From Lachnospiraceae bacterium A2 (GTDB taxonomy: Bacteria; Bacillota; Clostridia; Lachnospirales; Lachnospiraceae): a stretch of DNA of 64,000 nucleotides. The stretch covers positions 38,363 through 102,362 of the forward strand of contig KE159639.1 in assembly GCA_000403315.2 (NCBI GenBank), read 5' to 3'. The position numbers and the translations under genes are program-made. This document shows positions 51,769 through 60,314 of this stretch, one piece after another; the stretch's first letter is position 1, and each line of letters opens with the position of its first letter. Below the pieces are notes generated by a model that worked only from the letters and a program-made list of their open reading frames with translations, was not told where the DNA came from and searched no databases.

Positions 51769-52545
51769 TTACATGCCCGATATCCCTAAGAGCTCCGTAT
51801 CCAGCTCCACCGGGCAATGGTCCGAGCCCAGCACTTTTGTGTGGATTTTCGCGTCTGCCAGCTTGCCCTTTAAATCTTCTGATACCACGAAATAGTCAAT
51901 CCGCCACCCTGCATTTTTCTCCCTTGCCTTAAACCGGTAAGACCACCAAGAATACACCTGCTCCTGTTCCGGGTAAAAATACCGGAACGTATCCAGATAG
52001 CCATGGCTTAATAAAACAGAAAATTTCTCCCTCTCCTCGTCAGTAAAGCCCGCATTTTTCCGGTTGGCCTTGGGGTTCTTTAAGTCAATTTCCTGATGCG
52101 CCACGTTCAGATCCCCGCAGAACACAACGGATTTCTCCTCCTTTAGCCCATCCAGGTACTGGAGCATAGCGTCCTCCCATTCCATGCGGTACGGAAGCCT
52201 TGCCAGCTCGTTCTGGGAATTGGGCGTATAACAGGTCACCAAATAAAAATCTTCATATTCCAGCGTAACTACCCGGCCTTCTGTATCGTGTTCCTCCGCG
52301 CCGATTCCGTAGGCAGCCGAAAGCGGTTTATGCTTGGTAAAAATGGCTGTCCCGGAATAGCCCTTTTTCTCGGCATAATTCCAATAACCTTCATAGCCTT
52401 CGGGCAAATCCAAAGAAATCTGCCCTTCCTGCAGCTTTGTTTCCTGAATGCAGAAAAAATCTGCGTCCGCTTCCCTGAAAAAATCCAGAAAGCCTTTCTG
52501 GACACAGGCACGGAGGCCATTTACGTTCCATGAGATAAATTTCAT
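51769..52545 (-). CDS. xth: Exodeoxyribonuclease III
   Basis: 258 residues with the AP endonuclease motifs: MKFISWNVNGLRAC, QETKLQEG, GDLNVAHQEID, and the catalytic GSDHCPVEL at the C-terminus. It cleaves abasic DNA and degrades 3' ends in base excision repair. Its upstream side now lies beside an IS4 insertion. Confidence 0.94.
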   Translation of the reverse strand: MKFISWNVNGLRACVQKGFLDFFREADADFFCIQETKLQEGQISLDLPEGYEGYWNYAEKKGYSGTAIFTKHKPLSAAYGIGAEEHDTEGRVVTLEYEDFYLVTCYTPNSQNELARLPYRMEWEDAMLQYLDGLKEEKSVVFCGDLNVAHQEIDLKNPKANRKNAGFTDEEREKFSVLLSHGYLDTFRYFYPEQEQVYSWWSYRFKAREKNAGWRIDYFVVSEDLKGKLADAKIHTKVLGSDHCPVELDTELLGISGM

Positions 52546-52713
52546 ATTTTATGTTCTCCTTTTTTCCAAAGCAGCTTCCCCACGCACCGCCGGGGCTTCC
52601 CATGCAATGCCGCGCTGCCGTTCTTCTATAAATGCCATGATTATAACACTTTTCTTCCTGCATTTCCATCTTTCCGGAAAAATCACCTTTTCCCAGCCCT
52701 ATTTCATGTTACT

Positions 52714-52722
52714 GTTCACACC
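52714..52722. repeat. Left 9-bp target duplication of IS4 element
   Basis: GTTCACACC, repeated at 54436-54444. Confidence 0.78.
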
Positions 52723-54435
52723 CAATGTCAGTTAGTTAAGCATTAGGTTAGATTCTGCAATAGGGGTCTAACCTAAATTTTTATAAAATCATTACAGAAG
52801 GGGCTGACAAAAACGCTAAAATGTGCGGCCGCGCCCACTACAGATGAACTTTAGAGGTAGTGAGCGCGGCCCTTTCGTCAGAGAGAATATTATCACTTTT
52901 GACCAAAGGAGGCACACAATGACTAACCATGAAAGAATCAAACAGATCCTGCTATCTGAAATTGAAAAAATGAAAAAGCATCGTGAGGATTTCTGCAAGA
53001 ACCCCGGAACGGATTTTACCCGTGACAGGAAAATTCCGTTCGATACCCTCCTGCATTTCCAGGTCTCCATGGAAAGCGGCTCCGTCAGCCATGGGCTCCT
53101 TAAATATTTTAACTTCGATGCCCAAGCGCCGTCCCTTTCCGCATTCTACCAGCAGCGCGCTAAGCTTTCCGACGATGTCTTCCAAAAACTTTTTTACAGC
53201 TTCAACAGCTGCTTTGAACCGAAAGCTCTGCTAAAAGGCAGGTACCAGCTCCTGGCATGTGACGGGTCTGGCTTTACCTTTACAAGGAATCCGAAGGATA
53301 CCGAAAGCTATTACACCCCCAGTGGGCGCTCCCAAAAAGGCTATAACCAGATGTACCTCGTTCCTTTGTATGACCTGCTGAATAAGGCCTATACCGACGC
53401 AGTCGTAATGCCCATGCGCAAAAGGAATGAGTTCTCAGCATTCTATGGGCTGACCGACAGGCACACCCCCTGCGCCGGGACAGCCCCTGTTTTCATTGCC
53501 GACAGGGGCTTCCATGCATACAATGTCTTTGCACATGCCATTGAAAACAGTGCCTTTTTTGTCATCCGCGCAACGGACACAAAGATGAAGCGGCTTCTTG
53601 GCGCAGACCTCCCCAATGAGGATACTTTTGACCTCCGGGTGACAAGGTATCTTACAAGGGGCCAGCCAAAAAAGAAATATCTCCATCCGGAATCGGCCAG
53701 CCAGTACCGCCACATCTGCAAAAAGGTGGCTTTTGGCTATTTCCCGGCGGAAGGCTGCGGGGAATACGGGATATCCCTGCGCGTCCTGCGTTTCCCCATC
53801 GGGGACGGCGCCTGTGAGAACATCATAACAAACCTTCCAGAAAATGAATTCCATGCGGAGGAAACCAAAGAAATATACCACCTCAGATGGGGCATCGAAA
53901 CTTCATTCTGCACACTAAAGCACACAATAGCTGCCATAAATTTTCATGCAAAAAGCAGGCAGATGGTCACCCATGAAATATGGGCAAGGCTCATACTTTT
54001 CAATTTCTGCTCTTACATAACAGGGCAGGTTGAATTTGAGAAGAAAAAACAAAAGCATATCCATCAGGTTAATTTCTCCATCGCTCTCAAGACCTGCCGC
54101 CATTTCCTGCGGCTGCACCTTGGGGAGGAACCGCCTGATGTGGAAGGCCTGACCAAAAAGCACACGCTTCCTGTCAGGCCCTCCAGGAACTTTGCCCGCC
54201 AGCAAAGATACCAGATACCAGTCAGCTTTACATAGCGATTTTGACTGACAGAATCATTCTACCACATGGCAGGCATTTTGCATACCTGCTTATTTGTCAT
54301 GCAGTAATAGGAAAACACAGCTCGTCAGATGGCATGATACACACCATTTGTTTCAAGATTTACTTCCAGATAACTCTTTATTCCTATATTCAGACCGTTT
54401 ATCTGTTTTTCAAAGCGCTTAACTAACTGACATTG
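52723..54435 (+). mobile_element. IS4-family insertion sequence, complete
   Basis: A 1,713-bp element. The left end CAATGTCAGTTAGTTAAGC and its reverse complement at the right end form terminal inverted repeats. It carries one intact transposase. It inserted into the middle of a palindrome beside mutS2. Confidence 0.87.
52919..54235 (+). CDS. IS4-family transposase
   Basis: 438 residues from the ATG at 52919 after AAAGGAGG. The catalytic Asp lies in LLACDGSGFTF, a second in FIADRGFHAYNVF, and the C-terminal signature is YHLRWGIETSFCTLK, the YREK-type motif of IS4. It is a different lineage from the IS4-type gene at 17,508. It appears intact and may be mobile. Confidence 0.92.
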   Translation: MTNHERIKQILLSEIEKMKKHREDFCKNPGTDFTRDRKIPFDTLLHFQVSMESGSVSHGLLKYFNFDAQAPSLSAFYQQRAKLSDDVFQKLFYSFNSCFEPKALLKGRYQLLACDGSGFTFTRNPKDTESYYTPSGRSQKGYNQMYLVPLYDLLNKAYTDAVVMPMRKRNEFSAFYGLTDRHTPCAGTAPVFIADRGFHAYNVFAHAIENSAFFVIRATDTKMKRLLGADLPNEDTFDLRVTRYLTRGQPKKKYLHPESASQYRHICKKVAFGYFPAEGCGEYGISLRVLRFPIGDGACENIITNLPENEFHAEETKEIYHLRWGIETSFCTLKHTIAAINFHAKSRQMVTHEIWARLILFNFCSYITGQVEFEKKKQKHIHQVNFSIALKTCRHFLRLHLGEEPPDVEGLTKKHTLPVRPSRNFARQQRYQIPVSFT

Positions 54436-54444
54436 GTTCACACC
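54436..54444. repeat. Right 9-bp target duplication of IS4 element
   Basis: GTTCACACC, identical to 52714-52722. Confidence 0.78.
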
Positions 54445-54466
54445 CATGGTGTTCACAGTAACTGTT

Positions 54467-56374
54467 TCATTCTTCATACTGTACGGTTTTATCCGTATAC
54501 TTCCGCTCCATCTCGTGCCGGGTTTTCCGCTGCTCCACCGTGTCAAACACAATGGAAAAATCATAATCCTCGGGATACAGTTCTGCCGCCGCCACATGGA
54601 GCTTGATGCGCTTGTGGTTAATCCAGATTTTCTTATTGGGCATCTGTACCCTCAGCACGCCCTTTTCGTTGGCAGGGACGCAGACAATGCCAATTTTTTT
54701 GTCAGGGTAAACCATTACGCTGTCGCCAATCTGGTACTTGGGCTGGGAATGGGCTGCCTGCTTCAGGGGCTTGGCCTTGATGATTTTATTTCCACAGGTT
54801 TTCCCCCGTTTGCCATCTCCCCCGGGGCATTGGTAGCTGCTAAGCCCTGCCGCTGCATCCCCATACGCTGCCCGGATGGCTGTCTGCAAAATTTCTGCCG
54901 GCATCCCAAGCCTGCCTGCAATATAGAAAGCGCAGCTTTCCCCGGCCTCCCCAATTACCATCTGGTACGTAGGGCGTAAAGTTTCTTTGTCAAAGGCCAT
55001 CCTGGCGTTTACCACGCCTTTTGCCTTTTTGGCAAATTCTTTTACCTCCGGGTAATGGGTCGTGACTAGGAAATTTGCCCCCGTCTTCCGAAGCTCCTCC
55101 AGCACGGCAATGGCAATCCCCATACCTTCTGCCGGGTCTGTGCCGGAGCCAAGCTCATCCATAATGATAAAGCTGTCCTTGTCCGCCTTCTCCAGAATTT
55201 CCAGCACGTTTTTAATATGGGCAGAAAATGTAGACAAATTCTCGGAAAGGTCCTGCCCGTCGCCAATATCGCAGAAATACGAACTGTTCATGCAGATATC
55301 TGCTTCTTTACATGCCACATGCAGCCCGCACTGGGCCATCAGGCAGTTCAGCATTACCGTTTTGATGGCTACCGTCTTGCCCCCAGTATTGGGTCCGGTA
55401 ACCACCACGCCACGGATACCCTCTCCTGCCTTAAACTGCAATGGCACATTTTTTCCCTGTTCCATCAGGGGATGGCGCGCATCCTCCAGCACAATCCTGC
55501 GTTCCGTATTGATGGCTGGCTCTGCAGCCCCTAACTCCATGCTCAGTTTCCCTTTGGAAAAGATGAAGTCCAGCTTTTCCATCAGCCTGATATTTTCCTG
55601 AATTACCGGGGCTGACGAAGCTACCATTGCCGTCAGCGTATACAAAATCCGGTATACTTCATTTTCTTCCCGGATCCCCAATAGCTGCAGCTCCTCATAG
55701 TATTTCCCTGCTGCGGAAGGTTCTATGAACAGAGTATTCCCGGTGGAGGATTTGCCAATCAGGCTGCCTTTTATTTTCTGCCTGTACTCCTTTTTCACAG
55801 GGATGCATACCCGCCCGTTCCGCTGGGTGCAGTAATTATCCGCCATGCATTGTTGGTTCGTGCGCATCACCTGCTCCGCCTTCTGTTTCATCTGTTCCTG
55901 GCATTTTGCAATCTCCCCTCGGATCTGGCGGAGTTCCCCAGAAGCGTAGTCGTCCACCTCCCCATTGCGTATCTGCCTGCCGATTACCTCCCGCAATTCT
56001 TCCATTGTGCTTAAATTTTCTTCATAGTAGGCCAAGGGGTTCCCATCCATTTTCCCTCTGCCCAGATAGCCTTTCAGCCGCCAGAAGGCTGCCAGCGCTT
56101 TTTCTGCCTGCCCGAGCTGCCAGGGAGCCAGACAGCCCCCTTTTTCAGAAATTGACAGGATTTCCTTGATTTCATTTACATTCTGTAAGGGCGGCGTCCC
56201 AAGCAGTTCCATCAGCTTTTTGCTGTTCGTGGTGTCCCGGAGCTGCTTCCTAAGCTCGCTTTCGGACAAGAGGAAGGTTGCTTCCTTTATCTGCCCCTTT
56301 GCCCATTCTGTCATTGCAAGGCCTGTCCAGCGTTCTTTTATTTTGTCAAATTCAACTTGTTTTTCAAAATCCAT
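54467..56374 (-). CDS. MutS2-like ATPase lacking the Smr nuclease domain
   Basis: 635 residues. The core and clamp helices (about 1-320) are followed by the MutS ATPase: Walker A GPNTGGKTVAIKT, Walker B IIMDELGSGTDPAEG, and LVTTHYPEVKE. MutS2 is usually about 780 residues and ends in a Smr endonuclease; here the protein ends after a KOW-like beta domain (YQIGDSVMVYPDKKIGIVCV), so the nuclease is absent. It may act in translation rescue or recombination control rather than DNA cleavage. The IS4 element lies 23 bp after its stop. Confidence 0.87.
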   Translation of the reverse strand: MDFEKQVEFDKIKERWTGLAMTEWAKGQIKEATFLLSESELRKQLRDTTNSKKLMELLGTPPLQNVNEIKEILSISEKGGCLAPWQLGQAEKALAAFWRLKGYLGRGKMDGNPLAYYEENLSTMEELREVIGRQIRNGEVDDYASGELRQIRGEIAKCQEQMKQKAEQVMRTNQQCMADNYCTQRNGRVCIPVKKEYRQKIKGSLIGKSSTGNTLFIEPSAAGKYYEELQLLGIREENEVYRILYTLTAMVASSAPVIQENIRLMEKLDFIFSKGKLSMELGAAEPAINTERRIVLEDARHPLMEQGKNVPLQFKAGEGIRGVVVTGPNTGGKTVAIKTVMLNCLMAQCGLHVACKEADICMNSSYFCDIGDGQDLSENLSTFSAHIKNVLEILEKADKDSFIIMDELGSGTDPAEGMGIAIAVLEELRKTGANFLVTTHYPEVKEFAKKAKGVVNARMAFDKETLRPTYQMVIGEAGESCAFYIAGRLGMPAEILQTAIRAAYGDAAAGLSSYQCPGGDGKRGKTCGNKIIKAKPLKQAAHSQPKYQIGDSVMVYPDKKIGIVCVPANEKGVLRVQMPNKKIWINHKRIKLHVAAAELYPEDYDFSIVFDTVEQRKTRHEMERKYTDKTVQYEE

Positions 56375-56391
56375 GTTTTTTTCCTCTCTTT

Positions 56392-56722
56392 GATACCCTA
56401 ATCCTATAAAAGAACAAAGTGGGCAAGCCCACTTCAGCTCCCCTACCCCTCACTCATGAGGGGCTTGCACATTTTGCTGCGCCGAGCACGGTCGCTTTAG
56501 CGACATAATTCCCCTCGTGCGAGCGCGCATCCTTGCGGAGCATTTTGCTTTATAGGACGCAATTTCCTATAAAGCAAGAAAGAATCCTGCTTTGCAGGAT
56601 TCTCCGCCTGCGGCGGGTCGCTTTGCGACAGATTTCATACCCGCCGCAGTGCGATAAGAGCTTTTTTATTCTATAGGAAAGATACTTTCACGCGTTAGCG
56701 TGGCAAGGTCTTTCCTATAGAA
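56392..56722. repeat. Tandem composite palindromic repeats, 56.5 kb copies
   Basis: Two family members in a row. The first holds a short GCTTTATAGGA/TCCTATAAAGC hairpin at 56548-56576. The second is a full copy (56583-56722) starting with a GAATCCTGC/GCAGGATTC hairpin and ending with TTCTATAGGAAAG/CTTTCCTATAGAA. The first block also repeats CAAAGTGGGCAAGCCC from 20,328. Confidence 0.8.
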
Positions 56723-56778
56723 TAAAAAAACATGGCCTTTCAGCCATGCTAGGAAATCCCACAGTTTATTGGAATGCC

Positions 56779-56994
56779 AGAGCGTGTCTGAAAATTCATT
56801 GCTACAATTCTCAAACCTGCTCTAGAGCGTGTTTGAAAATTGCTTTCTGCAAGATTCCGTCCCAGTTTGCATCAGATTTTATGCTGGATTTGGGAGGTGT
56901 AGTGGGCTACATTGACGAAATTCAGCATAGAATCCGGTGTAAAGTGGGGCGGAAAATTGTGGGAATGAATTTTCAAACACGCTCTAGGGCATCC
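56779..56994. mobile_element. MITE-like element with nested terminal repeats
   Basis: AGAGCGTGTCTGAAAATTC at the left (56779) matches the reverse complement of the right end (AATTTTCAAACACGCTCT, 56977-56994). A third copy, AGAGCGTGTTTGAAAATTG, lies at 56824. The interior has no coding gene. It resembles a non-autonomous element that nested or partly duplicated. Confidence 0.75.
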
Positions 56995-57165
56995 CTGCAG
57001 GAATATGTGATAGGTACGTGCCAATTCTTAGCAATTGTAAGGCGGAATTGCCGGACTGCTTCCGGCAAATGGGCAGACTTCCAGACGGAGCTGGGTACTG
57101 CCTTTGCAATATTTATTTTGCAAATTTCTCCGATACAACTACAATTAACATACACGTCCTCCTGA
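56995..57165. other. Gene-free stretch after MITE
   Basis: No credible gene; probably the decayed 5' part of the MATE-like pseudogene. Confidence 0.4.
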
Positions 57166-57478
57166 ATTTTAAATGTGTGGATGGTAGCATCCATCTTTCT
57201 ACAGAGTATACCTGCAAACGCTGGTGCTGTCAAGGGCTGGCTGCAGAATTTATTATTGCGTGCGCACACATATAGTGGTATTTTTCTTCCTGATTCCGCT
57301 GATTTTGGTTCTTCCCCTCCGTTATGGGATTATGGGCGTGCTATTGGCAGGGCCAGTTGCTGATTTTATGGCATTTGTGCTGTTTGTTGTGTTGGTAAGC
57401 ATAGAATTAAAAAAACAGAAAATGATTTCGAAAGAGCAAGGCCTTGCTGGGCAACAGCACACAGGGGATTATTTATGA
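57166..57478 (+). pseudogene. MATE-family efflux protein remnant, frameshifted
   Basis: The last membrane segments of a MATE transporter are readable: MVASIFLQSIPANAGAVKGW in one frame (57178 on), then after a frameshift near 57265 VVFFFLIPLILVLPLRYGIM and GVLLAGPVADFMAFVLFVVL in another. No start or N-terminal part is present. The gene decayed, probably together with the insertion of the upstream element. Confidence 0.75.
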
Positions 57479-57562
57479 AACCAGTATACAGGCATTCCAC
57501 GATATCCAAAGAAACTGTGAAAATAGATGCTGCAAAGAAACTCGGTGACGTCATTTTCAACC

Positions 57563-57612
57563 AAAAAAAGCCGGAAACCCCTGACTTATAAATAAATCAT
57601 TGGTCTTCCGGC
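57563..57612 (-). terminator. Terminator of tRNA-Leu(TAA)
   Basis: On the minus strand AGCCGGAA pairs with TTCCGGCT followed by TTTTTT, 14 bp after the tRNA. Confidence 0.75.
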
Positions 57613-57625
57613 TCTATCGCAATAA

Positions 57626-57709
57626 TGCGGAAGATGGGACTTGAACCCACACGTCTATACAGACACAAGATCCTTAGTCTTGCCTGTCTGCCAATTCCAG
57701 CACTTCCGC
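57626..57709 (-). tRNA. tRNA-Leu, anticodon TAA
   Basis: The 84-nt class II tRNA begins GCGGAAGTGCTGGAATTGGC and ends CTTCCGC. The anticodon stem CAAGA/TCTTG encloses the loop CTAAGGA, giving TAA (Leu, UUA codon). CCA is not encoded. Confidence 0.95.
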
Positions 57710-57873
57710 AATTCCGACGACTTATAAATAATAACAAATTCTGACGGAAATGTCAATGGTATTTCTAAATTTTATCCCAAATTTTTTATATTTATCCGTC
57801 CCAGCCAGAAAACTGGCCTGACGCGTCTTCCCCGTTCTCCTGCCAGGCGCATCTTTACGCACAGCAGCAAAGC

Positions 57874-59388
57874 TTAAACGGCTTCGGACTGCTCCATTAC
57901 CATGGCGTCTTTCTTTTTGCCAATAATAAACAGACAGTAATTGCCTTTCTCATCCATGCTGTATTCCTGCAGCAGTGCAAATTCCCTGTGGACCCTAAGC
58001 TGTTTCTTAATAAAATTCTTTTCATTGGAATATAAGACCATTTTTCCGTCCGCTGCCAAAACCTCGCTTGCTTTCCGGAAGAAACGCCCATAAAACATAT
58101 CGTGTTCTTCCCGGGACTTCTGCCCCCGGTCCGGCATATTCGTGAAAATTTCTTCAAATTGGTATTCATGGCGGAAGGAAAAGAAATCCCGCTGGATATA
58201 ATTCACTTCCTTCCCAGCCAGCCTTGTATTCTCCCACGCCCCGTCAATCGCCACGCCAAAGGTATCAATCCCATACATCACCCTTGTGGGGCATACCTTG
58301 TCCCGTTCAATCAGCATAGTCCCTACGCCGCAGAATGGATCCAGCACATGTGCCCATTTTTCCAGATAAGGGCTTGCCAGATGGGCGGCAAGGGCGGCCT
58401 GCTCCGGCCGTATGGAAGCGGCAACCTTATGTTTCCGGTATGCAAAACGGTCTTTTTCAAAGGTAAACAGCTTCACCAATGGGAGGAACGTCCCTTCCCG
58501 CCCTTCAATCAGGCGGATTTCCACCTCGTAGCTGGACGTGGAATTATAAAGCCTGCGCCCGGATTCCTGTTCCAAGGCGAAGGCACATTTTTTTGCAAAA
58601 TCACTGCGCTTGTCCAAGGGCATACGGCTTTGGAGCCCCAGCCGGAAATAAAAGCTGCCTTCCGACTTATGGGCCTGCTCCAGCAAGCCCAGCAAATTGG
58701 AAGCTGCCAATGCTTTTGCTGCAAGCTTCGGGTCTGGCTCCAGCTTTTTAACGTCCAAAGAAAAGAGCAGTTCCCGGTAAGTGCGGATATCCAATATCTG
58801 CCCGATATCCCCCGTCACTACCCGCACCCCACGCTTGAGCACCGTAGCCTTCCCATTCTTTACCTGCCTTGCCGTTACCTCCTGATGGAGTTTCCCGGTG
58901 GTAAGTATCAAGTCATACGTCCCATCATATCCCTGGAACTTGTGGCGCTGGTGGCGCTGGCTGGTGTGCAGGAGGTCACGGAGCGCTTTCAGTTCTTCCC
59001 GGATATGCTTTTCTTCCTCTGCTGGGGGCTGGTACTGTTCCAGCTCTCTCAGCCGCTGCTCCAGCTGGGGGCGGAACCCAGAGCAGTCCATGCTGGCAAG
59101 GGCTAAGAGGTACTTGCTTTTTATAAAAAGCTTTTCCTCCCCCTGATAGGCCTGATACAGCGGCGCAGCAAACCCATCCTGCGAAAGCCTGCCCAGCACC
59201 ACGGCGGCATTTCCACGCACTTTTGGCTCCTCATGGTGCAAAAGCCCAAGCAGAAGGCTGTAGTCCCCCTGCAAATGCTTAAGCAGCTCCTGCTTTCCTT
59301 GTTCCTGCTTTAAGCCCTGTTTCAGCGCGATCAGGCTTTTCCTTATGTTTTCCCCAGTTTTTAGGCTTTCATAATCTTCCTTTACCAT
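57874..59388 (-). CDS. HEAT-repeat protein fused to RNA/DNA methyltransferase
   Basis: 504 residues from the ATG at 59388 after AGGAGAG. Residues about 1-150 are helical, with HEAT-like repeats (LLLGLLHHEEPKVRGNAAVV). The middle resembles a THUMP-associated region. The C-terminal methyltransferase (PF01170-like) has the SAM site HVLDPFCGVGTMLIERDKV and the catalytic EIFTNMPDRGQ, with NMPD where RNA methylases have NPPY. It may methylate RNA; the altered motif leaves the target open. Confidence 0.8.
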   Translation of the reverse strand: MVKEDYESLKTGENIRKSLIALKQGLKQEQGKQELLKHLQGDYSLLLGLLHHEEPKVRGNAAVVLGRLSQDGFAAPLYQAYQGEEKLFIKSKYLLALASMDCSGFRPQLEQRLRELEQYQPPAEEEKHIREELKALRDLLHTSQRHQRHKFQGYDGTYDLILTTGKLHQEVTARQVKNGKATVLKRGVRVVTGDIGQILDIRTYRELLFSLDVKKLEPDPKLAAKALAASNLLGLLEQAHKSEGSFYFRLGLQSRMPLDKRSDFAKKCAFALEQESGRRLYNSTSSYEVEIRLIEGREGTFLPLVKLFTFEKDRFAYRKHKVAASIRPEQAALAAHLASPYLEKWAHVLDPFCGVGTMLIERDKVCPTRVMYGIDTFGVAIDGAWENTRLAGKEVNYIQRDFFSFRHEYQFEEIFTNMPDRGQKSREEHDMFYGRFFRKASEVLAADGKMVLYSNEKNFIKKQLRVHREFALLQEYSMDEKGNYCLFIIGKKKDAMVMEQSEAV

Positions 59389-59419
59389 AATGCTCTCCTG
59401 TTCCTGCAAACCAATCATA

Positions 59420-59445
59420 CCCCGTAGACTGCTGCGGGGCATTTG
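59420..59445. terminator. Possible terminator after bioY
   Basis: On the minus strand CCCCG pairs with CGGGG around AGCAGTCTA, between the bioY stop and the next gene. Weak. Confidence 0.35.
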
Positions 59446-59501
59446 GCTTACTCCGGCTGCTGCACCGCCTGGATGCCCAGCCCCAAATCCAATGTTCCTC
59501 C

Positions 59502-60167
59502 TCAGCGGAGCCCTGCCTGCACCAGCCGCCCCCTGATTTTAGGGCCAGCCAAGGCTGCCACTGCTATTTTTGCTAAATCCCCGGGGATAAAAGGCACCAC
59601 CCCCGCAAACAAGGCGGCCTTCCAGTCCAAATTTGCCTGATATGCCAGCCATACAGTCCCTAATATGTAACAGACGGCGGTCCCAAGAACCATGCCCCCC
59701 ATACAGGCTGCTTTTGCCACCATCCCGTTTTTGCCCCCAGACGACGATCCCTCCGGGCTAAGAAGCTGCCCTTCTGGCAGCCTGGACGCTTTTGCCCCAT
59801 AAAACCGGTCAACCACAAGGCCTGCCAGGACCGCCATGGGGAGAAACCCAACCAGATAGCCGCCGGTAGGCCCAAACAGCTTCCCCGGCCCGTTGGTAAA
59901 ACCGGAAAAAACCGGAACCCCGGCCAATCCCATCAGCAGGTAAATCAGGTAACTAAGGGTCCCTTCCTTCATGCCCAATACATACAGGGACATGTAAACT
60001 GCAAAATTCGTCAGGGATATGGGCACAGGCCCGATTGGGATGCTAAACGGCGCAAGGACACAGGTAACTGCCGTCATTACCCCAATTACCGCTATCTGCC
60101 GGACAGACAGTTTTGGCCCCGGAGCGCCGGAAAACGCTGGTTTTATACTTGATGCTGGTCTATTCAT
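59502..60167 (-). CDS. bioY: Biotin transporter BioY (ECF S-component)
   Basis: 221 residues with six predicted membrane segments and BioY motifs (GPVPISLTNFAVYMSLYVLG; FGPTGGYLVGFLPMAVLAG). It binds biotin and works with an energy-coupling ATPase/T unit encoded elsewhere. The insertion of a polar loop (SRLPEGQLLSPEGSSSGGKN) between membrane segments is unusual. Transcription starts at a consensus promoter overlapped by a BirA-type operator. Confidence 0.92.
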   Translation of the reverse strand: MNRPASSIKPAFSGAPGPKLSVRQIAVIGVMTAVTCVLAPFSIPIGPVPISLTNFAVYMSLYVLGMKEGTLSYLIYLLMGLAGVPVFSGFTNGPGKLFGPTGGYLVGFLPMAVLAGLVVDRFYGAKASRLPEGQLLSPEGSSSGGKNGMVAKAACMGGMVLGTAVCYILGTVWLAYQANLDWKAALFAGVVPFIPGDLAKIAVAALAGPKIRGRLVQAGLR

Positions 60168-60205
60168 AATGCTCGTCCCTCCTAAAAAAATATTTTTATA
60201 GGAAC

Positions 60206-60257
60206 ATTATAAATTCCAGCCATTTAATTGTCAACCAAATTTTTGTATTGGTTTACA
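60206..60257 (-). promoter_or_regulatory. bioY promoter with BirA-type operator
   Basis: On the minus strand TTGACA (60234-60229) and TATAAT (60211-60206) have a 17-bp spacer. TGTAAACC and GGTTGACA, inverted and 13 bp apart (60257-60229), match a biotin repressor (BirA) operator and include the -35 box, so binding of BirA with biotinoyl-AMP would block RNA polymerase. Confidence 0.85.
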
Positions 60258-60314
60258 TTGTGGGCTATCTAAAATAATTCCTTACTGCCGCCTGCGCTAT
60301 CGTACGGGCAAGCC

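Noticed and set aside
57476..57592. Short plus-strand frame MKPVYRHSTISKETVKIDAA onward
   Set aside because: 38 codons overlapping the MATE remnant by ATGA and running into the tRNA terminator; no ribosome site and no recognised family.
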